Part shown: in pieces, positions 34,169-42,294 of the stretch
Numbering within the stretch: position 1 is the stretch's first letter
How the letters are laid out: each line of letters begins with the position of its first letter
DNA from: JACCTH01 sp050741915
Lineage (GTDB): Bacteria > Actinomycetota > Acidimicrobiia > Spongiisociales > ZC4RG35
DNA length: 54,316 nt
Direction: 5' to 3'
Assembly (NCBI GenBank): GCA_050741915.1
Contig: JBOGEX010000111.1
Coordinates: forward strand, 1-54,316
The notes under the pieces: model-generated
Databases searched by the model: none
The model's input: the letters and a program-made list of their open reading frames with translations, nothing else
What the model was told of the DNA's origin: nothing
Translations under genes and position numbers: made by a program

Positions 34169-35620
34169 TTAGGAGTCGTCACGGCTCCGTTGCCTGCGCT
34201 CCCAAAGCAAGATGACGGCCGAACCCACCATCGCCAAAGCCTGGACCCATTCTCCCCACCTGGTGTACAGGGTGGGCGAGCCAGTAGCGAGCCTTATGTC
34301 TGCATAGAGAACCGTTTCTTCCAAGAAGTCCGTCGAGTCGTCGATGATTCCCCCGTTGGTGATAAAGGTCGACTTGCCCGTAACCGCGGCGTGGACCACG
34401 TCGAGACCTAATTCGGCCGCTCTCATCCGTGTCATCCCGATGAACTGTGCAGAGACCGGGGTGAACTCATAACTTCCCTCGTTGCTGGCCACCACCAGAA
34501 GCTGAGCTCCTCGCTTTGCCGCTTCGCGCCCATAGCGCGCGAAGGCGCCCTCGAATGAAATAACCGTCCCGACTCGGCCCGCGCCGAGACTGAAGAGTCC
34601 GGGGCGGTCGCCTCTAATCATGTCTCGGGGAACCTGGGCGAGTGCGGGGATCCATTCGAACAATGGACGGGCAGGGATGTACTCGCCGAAGGGGACCGGG
34701 TGTCGTTTCCGATATTCCCCGACGATCTGTCCGGAGGTATCAAAGGCGACGATGGCATTGATCCACTCGGCATCGGATATAGGCCGATCGCCACCCACCA
34801 AGAACGCGGCCCCGATCCGACGAGCCTCGGCACCGATCGCCTCGGCGACATCAGCATTGAGGACCGGGTCGGCGTCGAAGCTGCCAGTGGAGCCCTCGGG
34901 CCAGACCACCAAGTCGACGCTGGTGGCGGAAATCGTCTGGGTCTGGATAAGGTGCATCTCGTAGGTCGATCGCCGCTCACCAATGCAGTGGGTGAGTGGG
35001 CAGGGGGTCGATCCCTGAACGATTGCCACCGGCACCGCGGCCCCGCGGGCACGCTCGGGAATCAAAGCCCCGATCAACAGAACACTGACCACACTCCCGA
35101 CGGCGAGCAGCAATGGCACCCACTTTCCCTTGACCGCAAACAACAAACCAAGGCCCCACGCCACTAACAAGACGCCCCAGCCACTCGTGCCGATCAGGTC
35201 GGCGGCGGAACGGGTGAGCGCATACTCCCCCATCGCGTAGCCCGTCAGACCCCATTCGAAGCCCCCGACAGGAAATCGGACCCGGACTGCCTCCATCGCC
35301 GCCCAGCCGCCAATGGTTGCCACCCCGAATTCCCGGTCTGTCCTGGCTTTGGCGACGAGCCAGGCGTAGACCCCGGGGTAGAGCCCAAAAACGAAGACCA
35401 ACGGCGCCACGGCAATGAAGCCCAGTTCCCCGACCCAATAGACCAGGCCGGCGAAGAAAGACCAACCAAAGAGAGCCCCGAGAAGAAACGGATGGTGGCC
35501 CGTACGGACCACCCAGAGAAAGAGTGCTAACCCCAAGGGGACCAGCCAGGCGGCGGAGAAAGGCGGGAAGGCCAATACCAGAAGCCCGGCGGCGGCCAGA
35601 GAGAGCAATACCGACCGCAC
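34169..35620 (-). CDS. lnt: Apolipoprotein N-acyltransferase-like protein with Ser at the catalytic Cys position
   Basis: A 483-residue membrane enzyme that in the family N-acylates the Cys of lipoproteins. About six to seven N-terminal helices precede a nitrilase domain with catalytic-type E (VVWPEGSTGSF) and K (YRKRHPVPFGEYIP). The third residue of the Glu-Lys-Cys triad, normally in a [IV]C[YF]E motif, reads VISFE: Ser is encoded by TCA at 34556-34558 (residue about 355). Activity may be lost or altered, or the true nucleophile misaligned. GTG 35620 lies 21 bases from the divergent IMPase start. Confidence 0.85.
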   Translation of the reverse strand: MRSVLLSLAAAGLLVLAFPPFSAAWLVPLGLALFLWVVRTGHHPFLLGALFGWSFFAGLVYWVGELGFIAVAPLVFVFGLYPGVYAWLVAKARTDREFGVATIGGWAAMEAVRVRFPVGGFEWGLTGYAMGEYALTRSAADLIGTSGWGVLLVAWGLGLLFAVKGKWVPLLLAVGSVVSVLLIGALIPERARGAAVPVAIVQGSTPCPLTHCIGERRSTYEMHLIQTQTISATSVDLVVWPEGSTGSFDADPVLNADVAEAIGAEARRIGAAFLVGGDRPISDAEWINAIVAFDTSGQIVGEYRKRHPVPFGEYIPARPLFEWIPALAQVPRDMIRGDRPGLFSLGAGRVGTVISFEGAFARYGREAAKRGAQLLVVASNEGSYEFTPVSAQFIGMTRMRAAELGLDVVHAAVTGKSTFITNGGIIDDSTDFLEETVLYADIRLATGSPTLYTRWGEWVQALAMVGSAVILLWERRQRSRDDS

Positions 35621-35641
35621 GCAATGGAGTGTACGAATGCG

Positions 35642-36448
35642 ATGATTGTTCCCGTGAGGCCATCCGATCTCGATGTCGCCATCGAGGCTGCCCGGACCGG
35701 GGCTGCCATCGTCGCCGCCGCCTTCGGATCGATTGTCGGGACCCGCTTCAAGGGGGACGCCAACCCGGTCACCGATGTCGATCATGAAGCAGAGGCAGCG
35801 ATCATCGCCATCCTGGGACGGCTCATGCCTCGAGACGCCATCCTCGCCGAGGAGCGCGGCGGGACCGGTTGGGAGGAAGGACGTGTCTGGATCGTCGATC
35901 CTCTCGACGGGACCGTCAACTTCATTCATGGCATCCCCCACGTGTCGGTCTCTGTGGCCCTCTGGATCGATGGTCAACCCTCGGTGGGAGTGATCGAGGA
36001 CGTCACCCGACACCAGGAGTTCATCGCTCAGGAAGGAAAGGGGTCGTCGATCGAACGCCAGCCCATCGAGGTATCCAAAGAACAGAGCCTTCTCCAGAGC
36101 ATGATCGCCACCGGTTTCCCCTACGACCGCAACCTCTTTGGCGAGGCCTACGCGGAGAACCTCGGGAAAGTCCTCACCCGGGTCCAGGGGATCAGACGTC
36201 TAGGTAGTGCCGCGCTCGATCTGGCCTGGGTCGCCTGCGGACGGTACGAGGGCTACTGGGAGTTCGGGATCAGACCCTGGGATACCGGAGCGGGAGTCCT
36301 GCTTATCACCGAGGCGGGTGGGACCGTCAGCAACCATCTCGGCAAGCCCTATCGCCTCGATGACGCCGGCGTGGTTGTGAGCAACGGCGCCATCCACGAC
36401 GATTTGATAGCGGCGGTCGGCTTGGCCCTTCCGCCCCACATCAGATGA
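35642..36448 (+). CDS. Inositol monophosphatase-family phosphatase
   Basis: A 268-residue Mg-dependent phosphatase of the IMPase/HisN/CysQ group. It shows the metal sites AEERGG and DPLDGTVNF, plus the C-terminal WDTGAGVLLITEAGG. Histidinol-phosphate or inositol phosphate are possible substrates. ATG 35642 was preferred; ATG 35624 is in frame and nearer the divergent lnt start. It overlaps the amidohydrolase by 4 bases. Confidence 0.9.
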   Translation: MIVPVRPSDLDVAIEAARTGAAIVAAAFGSIVGTRFKGDANPVTDVDHEAEAAIIAILGRLMPRDAILAEERGGTGWEEGRVWIVDPLDGTVNFIHGIPHVSVSVALWIDGQPSVGVIEDVTRHQEFIAQEGKGSSIERQPIEVSKEQSLLQSMIATGFPYDRNLFGEAYAENLGKVLTRVQGIRRLGSAALDLAWVACGRYEGYWEFGIRPWDTGAGVLLITEAGGTVSNHLGKPYRLDDAGVVVSNGAIHDDLIAAVGLALPPHIR

Positions 36449-37893
36449 CGATCCTTCTCACGGGCCGAGGGGTCGTCGGCTTTCGAGATGCCGACGCGGT
36501 CCTGGTCAAGGACGAGCGAATCGTCGCCATCGGTCGGGCCTCGGAGTTCGAAGGAGACATCGAAGTCAGACGCCACGACGGCTTTCTCTCCGCTCCCCGC
36601 CATGACCATCACTTCCACCCCTTTGGATATGTCGGCGCCGGCGCCCGGCCCAATCTGAAGAACGCGTCCGATTTTGGTGGACTCCGAGAACGATTGCGGA
36701 GTGCTGTCGCTCGTCTGCGGCCGGGCGAGGCACTCATGGCCAACCGACTCGATGACGAAGCGCTCGCTGAGCTGCGGCTCCCCAGCCGCTGGGAGTTGGA
36801 CGCCATGGTGGCTGAGACACCGGTGCTGCTCAACCGCTACTGCGGACACATTGCGGTCGCCAACAGTGCGGCCTTAGCTCTTGTCGGACTCGGCCATCAC
36901 CCGGATGGGATCCTGCGCGAACAAGAAATCGGCCCGGTGTCGACCGCGGTCGGCGCACGGCAGGCTCCTCTCACGCCTGAGGTGGTTGAGACTGCTCTGG
37001 TGGGCTTGGCCAGTCTCGGTTTAGGGACGATTACCGCCATCGTCTCGGCGGGAGATCCCCTTTGGTGCGAAGTCCCGGACGAGCTTGCCACCCTGATCGC
37101 CGTCGCTCCCAAAGTACCGCTCGACTTCGAGGTCCTCGTGATCGCCTCGGAACGGTCGCGGCTCGAGATGGCCGCCTCACTTTTGAAGGATGCAGGAAGG
37201 AACGTGAGGTTCGCCGGGTGGAAGGACTTTGCCGACGGTGCCCTGGGTGGTCGCACCGCTGCTCTGCACGAGCCTTTCAGCGATGATGGGGGCAACCGCG
37301 GGATCATGCGTCTGCTGCGACCTCATGCCGACGAGATGGCAGAAACCTGTCTCGCCCTCGGGGGGAGGGTCGCCTTGCACGCCATTGGCGATCGGGCCAA
37401 CGACGCGGTCCTCGACCTCTACCAGGATCTGATGCTGTCAGGGGCTGACGAGGGTCAGCTGCGAATCGAGCATGCCTCGGTACTCACTCCCGCCGCTCGC
37501 GAGCGCATGGCCAACCTCGGAATCTCCGCCTCGGTGCAGCCGAGCTTCATTACCTCGGAGGTGACCTGGCTGGGAAAGCGCCTGGGGAGTCGAGTCGACC
37601 ACACTTACGCCCTGGCTGCCATGGAGGACGAAGGTATCTGGCTGCTCGGGGGTTCGGACTGCCCGGTCGAGACGCCTAATCCCTGGGAGGGAATGGCGGC
37701 CGCTCAAGTCGGCGGCCTTAGTTTGGACTCCGGCTACCGCCTGTACGGATCGCCGTTCCAAATAGGCGCCCCCGCCCACCTGTTGGTCCTCGACCGCGAC
37801 CCGATGCGTCCCGGCGTGGCGGAAACCAAGGTCCTGGCCTCTTACCGGCACGGCCGACCTCTCCAGCTGATGCCCCCGATTCCCTTCGTATAA
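36445..37893 (+). CDS. Metal-dependent amidohydrolase (YtcJ-like)
   Basis: A 482-residue amidohydrolase_3 protein. The first metal motif reads HDHHFHPFG; later HAIGDRAND, IEHASVLTP and GSDCPVETPNPWEGM are canonical. It probably hydrolyses an amide, carbamate or related bond; substrate unknown. The ATG overlaps the IMPase stop (ATGA), so the two are one operon. Confidence 0.88.
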   Translation: MTILLTGRGVVGFRDADAVLVKDERIVAIGRASEFEGDIEVRRHDGFLSAPRHDHHFHPFGYVGAGARPNLKNASDFGGLRERLRSAVARLRPGEALMANRLDDEALAELRLPSRWELDAMVAETPVLLNRYCGHIAVANSAALALVGLGHHPDGILREQEIGPVSTAVGARQAPLTPEVVETALVGLASLGLGTITAIVSAGDPLWCEVPDELATLIAVAPKVPLDFEVLVIASERSRLEMAASLLKDAGRNVRFAGWKDFADGALGGRTAALHEPFSDDGGNRGIMRLLRPHADEMAETCLALGGRVALHAIGDRANDAVLDLYQDLMLSGADEGQLRIEHASVLTPAARERMANLGISASVQPSFITSEVTWLGKRLGSRVDHTYALAAMEDEGIWLLGGSDCPVETPNPWEGMAAAQVGGLSLDSGYRLYGSPFQIGAPAHLLVLDRDPMRPGVAETKVLASYRHGRPLQLMPPIPFV

Positions 37894-37944
37894 CACAAGA
37901 GACTTATCACATCAGAATGCGGGCTTCATCTCTCGGGTCTCAAA

Positions 37945-37986
37945 TCTGTTGTCTTGAGTCTCTTGTCTGTTGTCTTTTATCTCTTG
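37945..37986 (+). repeat. 21-bp tandem repeat in the pyrimidine-rich leader of the peptidase gene
   Basis: Two head-to-tail 21-base units, 37945-37965 and 37966-37986, identical at 18 positions (TCTGTTGTCTT, then GAG or TTA, then TCTCTTG). A related TCTCTCGGGTCTC piece lies just upstream at about 37930. The tract is strongly pyrimidine-rich and AT-richer than its surroundings, and takes the place where a ribosome site for the gene at 38000 would be. Confidence 0.8.
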
Positions 37987-37999
37987 TATCTTCCCCAAG

Positions 38000-39964
38000 A
38001 TGTTCGACTACACCCAGGTGACCGCAGCCGGCATCAACGAGACCCTCGACGAAGCCCTTTCCGAAGCCAACCGCTTGGTAGCCGGGGTCGTAGATCAGGA
38101 CGTTCAACCGACCTACGACAAAGTTCTCGCTCCTCTCAACGAGATCGAGGAGCTACTGGTCCGCACATTCGGCACCACCGCATTCATGGGCTATGTCCAC
38201 ACCGACAAGAAAGTGCGCGATGCCGGGAATGCCGCTGAGGAACGGATTCAGAAATGGGCCGTCGACCTCGTGTTCCGCCCCGACTTCTACCGCGCGATCA
38301 AGAAATACTCTGAGTCTGCGGACGCCAGTGGTTTGAGGGGCGAGCGGCGGAGGATGCTCGAGTTTCTGCTCCGTGACCTCCGCAAGGCCGGACATGAGCT
38401 CGACGAAGATTCGCGAGCCGAGGTAAAGAAGCACACCGAACGGCTCGTCGAACTGGGAGTGCTTTTCCAACGCAACATCGACGAGCACCAGGACCACCTT
38501 TCCGTCACCCGCGACGACCTTCAGGGCATGCCGGACTCATATATCGAAGGACTCGAAGCTGGAGAAGCTGAGGGAACTTTCAAGGTGACGATGGCTTACC
38601 CGGATGTGGTCCCTTTCATGGAGAACTCACCCCGCCGCGACCTGCGCCGGGACTTGTCGGCCAAGTTCAACAGCCGGGCGGTCAAGCCCAATCGGCCGCT
38701 CCTCGAAGAGGCCATAGCGGCGCGGCAACGGATCGCGGAGATCTTCTCCCAGCCTTCGTGGGCCCATCACCAGCTCGAGGAGAAGATGGCCAAGAATCCG
38801 GAAGCTGTCCGCTCGTTCTATGCGGCTCTTCTCCCCGGGCTCACCGAAATCGGCCAGACCGAGCTCGGCAAGCTCACCGAGATGCTGCGAGCCGACGGTG
38901 CCGACGGTGAACTTCACAGCTACGACTTCCGCTACTACGACACTCAGCTGCGGAGGCGGGACTACGGCGTCGATCCGACCGAGGTTGCGGCCCACTTTCC
39001 TTTGCAACGGGTAATTGACGGGATGTTCGAGTTGACGGGCGAGGTCTTCGGGCTCCGATATCGCAAGGTCGATCGACCCTCCTGGCACCCTGACGTCCTC
39101 TCCTACGCGATCGACGACGCTGCGTCGGGCGAGGAGATCGCTCATTTTTTCATGGACCTCTTCCCCCGCGAGGGAAAGTTCAGTCATGCGGCCGCCTTTC
39201 CAATCATTCCCGGCCGGCGCCTTCCCGACGGCAGCTATCAAAAGCCACAGGCTTCCATCGTCGCCAACTTCACCAAACCCGGCGCCGAACGACCATCGTT
39301 ACTTCAGCATCAGGAGGTCGAAACCTTCTTCCACGAGTTCGGTCACATCCTTCATCAAACCCTCACCAAAGCCGAACTCACCAAGTTCTCCGGTACATCG
39401 ACCGAAGGCGACTTCGTCGAAGCTCCCAGCCAGATCATGGAGAACTGGACCTGGCAGTCAGACGTGCTGACCCGCTTCGCTCGCCATTACCAAACGGGGC
39501 AACCGATCTCGCCCCAGCTGGTCTCCCAGCTGACCGCCGCCAAAAATCTCAATATCGCCTTGCTGACGTTGCGCCAAGCCCAGTTCGGCCTCCTCGACAT
39601 GTGGATGCATGACGAGACTCCCCGAAAGGACCTCGACGACATTCACATCCGGTCAACACAAGTCAGTCTCTTCCCCGTCCACGCCGACACGTTCTACCCG
39701 GCGTCTTTTGGCCACCTATTGGGGGGATATGACGCCGGCTACTACGGGTATCTGTGGTCGGAGGTCTACGGCGACGACATGTGGAGTCGATTCGAGAAGG
39801 AAGGGGTCGCCAGTCCCGAGGTGGGAGGCGACTATCGGCGCGAGGTCTTGGAGAAGGGTGGAAGCCGCGACGGAATCGAGCATCTCCGGGCTTTTCTCGG
39901 CCGCGAACCCAACAACGAGGCGTTCTTGCGCAAGCTGGGGTTGGGAACCGAACCCTCTATCTAG
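38000..39964 (+). CDS. M3-family oligopeptidase
   Basis: A 654-residue zinc metallopeptidase of the oligopeptidase A/dipeptidyl-carboxypeptidase group, degrading short peptides in the cytosol. The zinc motif FFHEFGHILH is at about 443-452, and downstream Glu and YYGYLWSEVYGDD are typical. ATG 38000 matches the family start FDYTQVTAAGI, although no Shine-Dalgarno is visible because the pyrimidine repeat lies just upstream. Confidence 0.93.
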   Translation: MFDYTQVTAAGINETLDEALSEANRLVAGVVDQDVQPTYDKVLAPLNEIEELLVRTFGTTAFMGYVHTDKKVRDAGNAAEERIQKWAVDLVFRPDFYRAIKKYSESADASGLRGERRRMLEFLLRDLRKAGHELDEDSRAEVKKHTERLVELGVLFQRNIDEHQDHLSVTRDDLQGMPDSYIEGLEAGEAEGTFKVTMAYPDVVPFMENSPRRDLRRDLSAKFNSRAVKPNRPLLEEAIAARQRIAEIFSQPSWAHHQLEEKMAKNPEAVRSFYAALLPGLTEIGQTELGKLTEMLRADGADGELHSYDFRYYDTQLRRRDYGVDPTEVAAHFPLQRVIDGMFELTGEVFGLRYRKVDRPSWHPDVLSYAIDDAASGEEIAHFFMDLFPREGKFSHAAAFPIIPGRRLPDGSYQKPQASIVANFTKPGAERPSLLQHQEVETFFHEFGHILHQTLTKAELTKFSGTSTEGDFVEAPSQIMENWTWQSDVLTRFARHYQTGQPISPQLVSQLTAAKNLNIALLTLRQAQFGLLDMWMHDETPRKDLDDIHIRSTQVSLFPVHADTFYPASFGHLLGGYDAGYYGYLWSEVYGDDMWSRFEKEGVASPEVGGDYRREVLEKGGSRDGIEHLRAFLGREPNNEAFLRKLGLGTEPSI

Positions 39965-39965
39965 G

Positions 39966-40201
39966 CGTATAAGGAGAGACTTCCCAAAAGGGATTTCGCC
40001 TTTTAAGGGGGGTTTAACCAAGGGCAGCGAGACTGCCAAGTGCGAGAGCTTGTGAACCGGGCCAGGACCGGTGTGGTCCTGATCCGAACAAGGGGCCACT
40101 TTGTTTGGAACAGGGGCACGTTGGGAACCTGGCATAGCGGAACAATCGGTCTGATAGATCGGTTGTATCCGTTAAAAGGCCGCCAGGAAGGAGGCCGCAC
40201 C
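39966..40201 (+). promoter_or_regulatory. Hairpin-rich leader before the small zinc-type protein
   Basis: A 236-base gene-free stretch. It begins with GTATAAGGAG just after the peptidase stop, a possible -10. It contains small stems: GGCAG/CTGCC at 40023-40037 and CAGGACC/GGTCCTG at 40063-40081. Repeated GGAAC words and GATCGG-type repeats follow at 40150-40165. It ends in a strong AAGGAGG before ATG 40202. The spacing suggests a structured 5' leader, but I cannot match it to a known riboswitch. Confidence 0.4.
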
Positions 40202-40393
40202 ATGTCAGATACACTTAAAGGATCAGCGATACGGGGAATGACTCGTCCGTCCCGTCGTTACGCACAAGACCGGGTCTGCTCCCATCAAGACTGCGAAACC
40301 AGACTCAGCCAGTACAACCGTCGTGACTACTGCTATGCCCATGCTCCCGTGCGTTTTCCCCGGGTTCGCGGCCGAATTCTCCCCGGGACCTGA
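40202..40393 (+). CDS. Small Cys/His protein, zinc-ribbon-like
   Basis: A 63-residue basic protein. The pattern CSHQDCETRLSQYNRRDYCYAHAP gives two Cys five residues apart, then a third Cys and a final His, consistent with a zinc knuckle. I recall similar C..C.T.LS.YN....C..H small proteins in Actinobacteria. A consensus AAGGAGG site precedes ATG 40202. The role is unknown; nucleic-acid binding is a guess. Confidence 0.75.
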   Translation: MSDTLKGSAIRGMTRPSRRYAQDRVCSHQDCETRLSQYNRRDYCYAHAPVRFPRVRGRILPGT

Positions 40394-40396
40394 GAC

Positions 40397-40487
40397 TTCT
40401 AGGAGCGCTGGGTCAGGTTCTCTCCCCCTCCCCCGACACTGCGAATCCTAGAAAGAGAGGCCCCGGCGACCCCTCCGCCGGGGCCTC
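40397..40487 (+). terminator. Outer stem with C-rich loop followed by a strong terminator hairpin
   Basis: TTCTAGGA (40397-40404) pairs with TCCTAGAA (40446-40453) around a loop with two C5 runs (CCCCCTCCCCC). A 12-bp perfect stem follows immediately, GAGGCCCCGGCG at 40457-40468 with CGCCGGGGCCTC at 40476-40487. It ends the transcript of the small protein. The C-rich loop is reminiscent of actinobacterial 6C-type RNAs, but the match is weak. Confidence 0.65.
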
Positions 40488-40593
40488 GTCTATCCGCGCC
40501 AAGTTGGCTGGCTGTTCGACCCCACCCCGGGTAGGGTAGGATAAGCGTAAAAAACCCACCGCTCTCTTCTGCCCTCAACGCCTCCGGACCGTA

Positions 40594-40890
40594 GCCGATC
40601 TCGGCATCGCCATCGGCACCGGCAGCGATGCCGCCATCGAGACAGCCGACGTTGGTCTTGATGTCAGAGATCCCGCACTCGTGCCAACCGTCCTGTCGCT
40701 GGCCCGCAAAACGCTGGCGGTGATCCGCCAGAATCTGCTCTGGGCATTCGCCTACAACGTGACGCCGATTCCTCTCGCAGCGCTGGGATTCCTCGACCCC
40801 ATGGTGGCCGCGGCAGCTATGGCGTTGTCTTCGGTTTCCGTAGTTGTGAACAGTCTTCGCCTCCGAGGGTTGAGCCCGACGCAGCTTTGA
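40594..40890 (+). pseudogene. C-terminal remnant of a heavy-metal P-type ATPase
   Basis: Reads ADLGIAIGTGSDAAIETADVGL, VPTVLSLARKTLAVIRQNLLWAFAYNVTPIPLAALGFLDPMVAAAAMALSSVSVVVNSLRLRG. These are the end of the P domain and the last two membrane helices of a CopA-like P1B ATPase. Nothing of the rest of the protein (normally 600 or more residues upstream) is present, so this is about 98 codons of a truncated gene. A homologous end block suggests deletion, not a novel small gene. Confidence 0.8.
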
Positions 40891-41007
40891 TCGCCCCGAG
40901 AAGGCCCCGCAGGGTGGCAGACTTCCTCACTCCCCGATGACTGATCACCAAACAACCATCTTCTCCGAGCTGGCGAGGGTCGATCGATAGACCTCGGGCC
41001 CTTCCAG

Positions 41008-41405
41008 ATGTCGCTGAAAGCATCTGCAGCGCAGACTGGGGAATCGTTCAGCTTGCTCGAGGCAACTGAGCCACCCGGCTTCGGACCGCCGATGCACATC
41101 CACCATGACGCGGCCGAGGCCTTCTACGTGTCGCTGGGGAGTCCACCATCTTCATTCGCGACGAAGACTTTTCCTGCCCGGCCGGAAGCTTTGTTTACAT
41201 CCCCGCCGGCATTCCCCACGGCTTTCGCGTCGGCGCCATCGCCAGCCGCAAGTTGAACCTGTACACGCCGGCTGCAATGGTCAAATACTTCGACGAGCTC
41301 AGCTTGGCTCTGGGCCTTGGCGAAGTCGACCCTAATGGCGTTGCAGACCTCGCGGTGAGGCACGGGATGGAAGTGATTGGCCCCGTTCCCGAGGGCTACG
41401 TTTAG
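41008..41405 (+). pseudogene. Cupin-domain gene with a one-base frame shift
   Basis: The first frame reads ASAAQTGESFSLLEATEPPGFGPPMHIHHDAAEAFYVSLG, with the cupin metal motif HIHH. At the GGGG run 41136-41139 sense passes to another frame: STIFIRDEDFSCPAGSFVYIPAGIPHGFRVG, with the second cupin motif PAGIPHGF, and on to TAG at 41405. One extra G would restore a full cupin of about 140 residues. The N-terminal IDLGPFQ before ATG 41008 is also open, so the start is uncertain. Confidence 0.8.
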
Positions 41406-41463
41406 ACACGATCGATCGGCTCAATCGGCTGACGCAAACGACGGGGGCCGGTAGGGTGTTCGC

Positions 41464-42294
41464 ATGGCAAGTGTCGAGTGGTTCCGACATCCGGAGCTTC
41501 GCTCACCAGTGGCGATCATCGCTTTCTCCGGATGGGGCGATGCCGGCAATTGTTCGACGTCTGCCGCCGCTCACTTAATCGCCTCCCTCGAAGGTGATGC
41601 CTTTGCGTTGATCGATCCGGACGAGTTCTACACCTTCACCGACACCCGACCCCAGGTGGAGTTCGTCGACTCCGGTATGCGAACGTTGCACTGGCCGCGC
41701 AACGAGTTTCACGCTCTGCATCTCCCCGAGCGTGACCTGATCGTCGTGTTGGGGGAGGAACCCAACCTGCGCTGGCGAGCCTTCGGCGAGGCCGTCGCCG
41801 AAGTGCTGGGTTCCGTTGGTGTGGACCGCGTCATTCTTCTCGGCGCCTTCCTCGGACAAGTGCCGCACAGTCACCCGACGCCGCTCGTCGGATCTAGTCC
41901 CAATCCCGACCTCTTGGCTCGCCACGAAATCGCGGCGACCAACTACGAAGGTCCGACCGGCATTGTGGGCGCGCTGACCCAGCAACTGGGCGAAGCTGGG
42001 TTCGACACAATGTCAATCTGGGCGGCTGTACCGCACTACCTCGGCGGAGCCGACTACCCGCCCGGCACCTACGCCTTGGTCCGAAAGGCAGGAGAGGCTA
42101 TGGGCATCGACGTCGCCGCCTCCGACTTGGCTGCCGCCAGCATCGAGTTTCGGCTTTCGGTCGACGCGGCCCTTGCTCGCAACGAGGAGCTAACTCAATA
42201 CGTCCGCAAACTCGAGTCGGAAGTGAAAGAGGAGAGTCGGAGCACCGCTGACGGCTTGGTCGACGAGATCGAGCGCTTTCTCAAAGACCACTAG
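41464..42294 (+). CDS. PAC2-family protein
   Basis: A 276-residue member of the PAC2 (proteasome assembly chaperone 2-like) family found in Archaea and Actinobacteria. It has the start PVAIIAFSGWGDAGNCSTSAAAHLI, GVDRVILLGAFLGQVPHS, YEGPTGIVGALTQQLGEAGF and a C-terminal acidic coiled coil. It may assist proteasome assembly, but no proteasome gene is in view. The stop overlaps that of the convergent enoyl-CoA hydratase by 4 bases. Confidence 0.9.
   Translation: MASVEWFRHPELRSPVAIIAFSGWGDAGNCSTSAAAHLIASLEGDAFALIDPDEFYTFTDTRPQVEFVDSGMRTLHWPRNEFHALHLPERDLIVVLGEEPNLRWRAFGEAVAEVLGSVGVDRVILLGAFLGQVPHSHPTPLVGSSPNPDLLARHEIAATNYEGPTGIVGALTQQLGEAGFDTMSIWAAVPHYLGGADYPPGTYALVRKAGEAMGIDVAASDLAAASIEFRLSVDAALARNEELTQYVRKLESEVKEESRSTADGLVDEIERFLKDH

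Noticed and set aside
39966..40201. Known riboswitch (for example c-di-AMP or cobalamin type) in the leader
   Set aside because: I could not match a consensus core; kept only as a structured leader.
40681..40890. Stand-alone 69-aa membrane protein
   Set aside because: Sequence matches the C-terminus of P1B ATPases and the match continues upstream of any start, so it is a truncated remnant.
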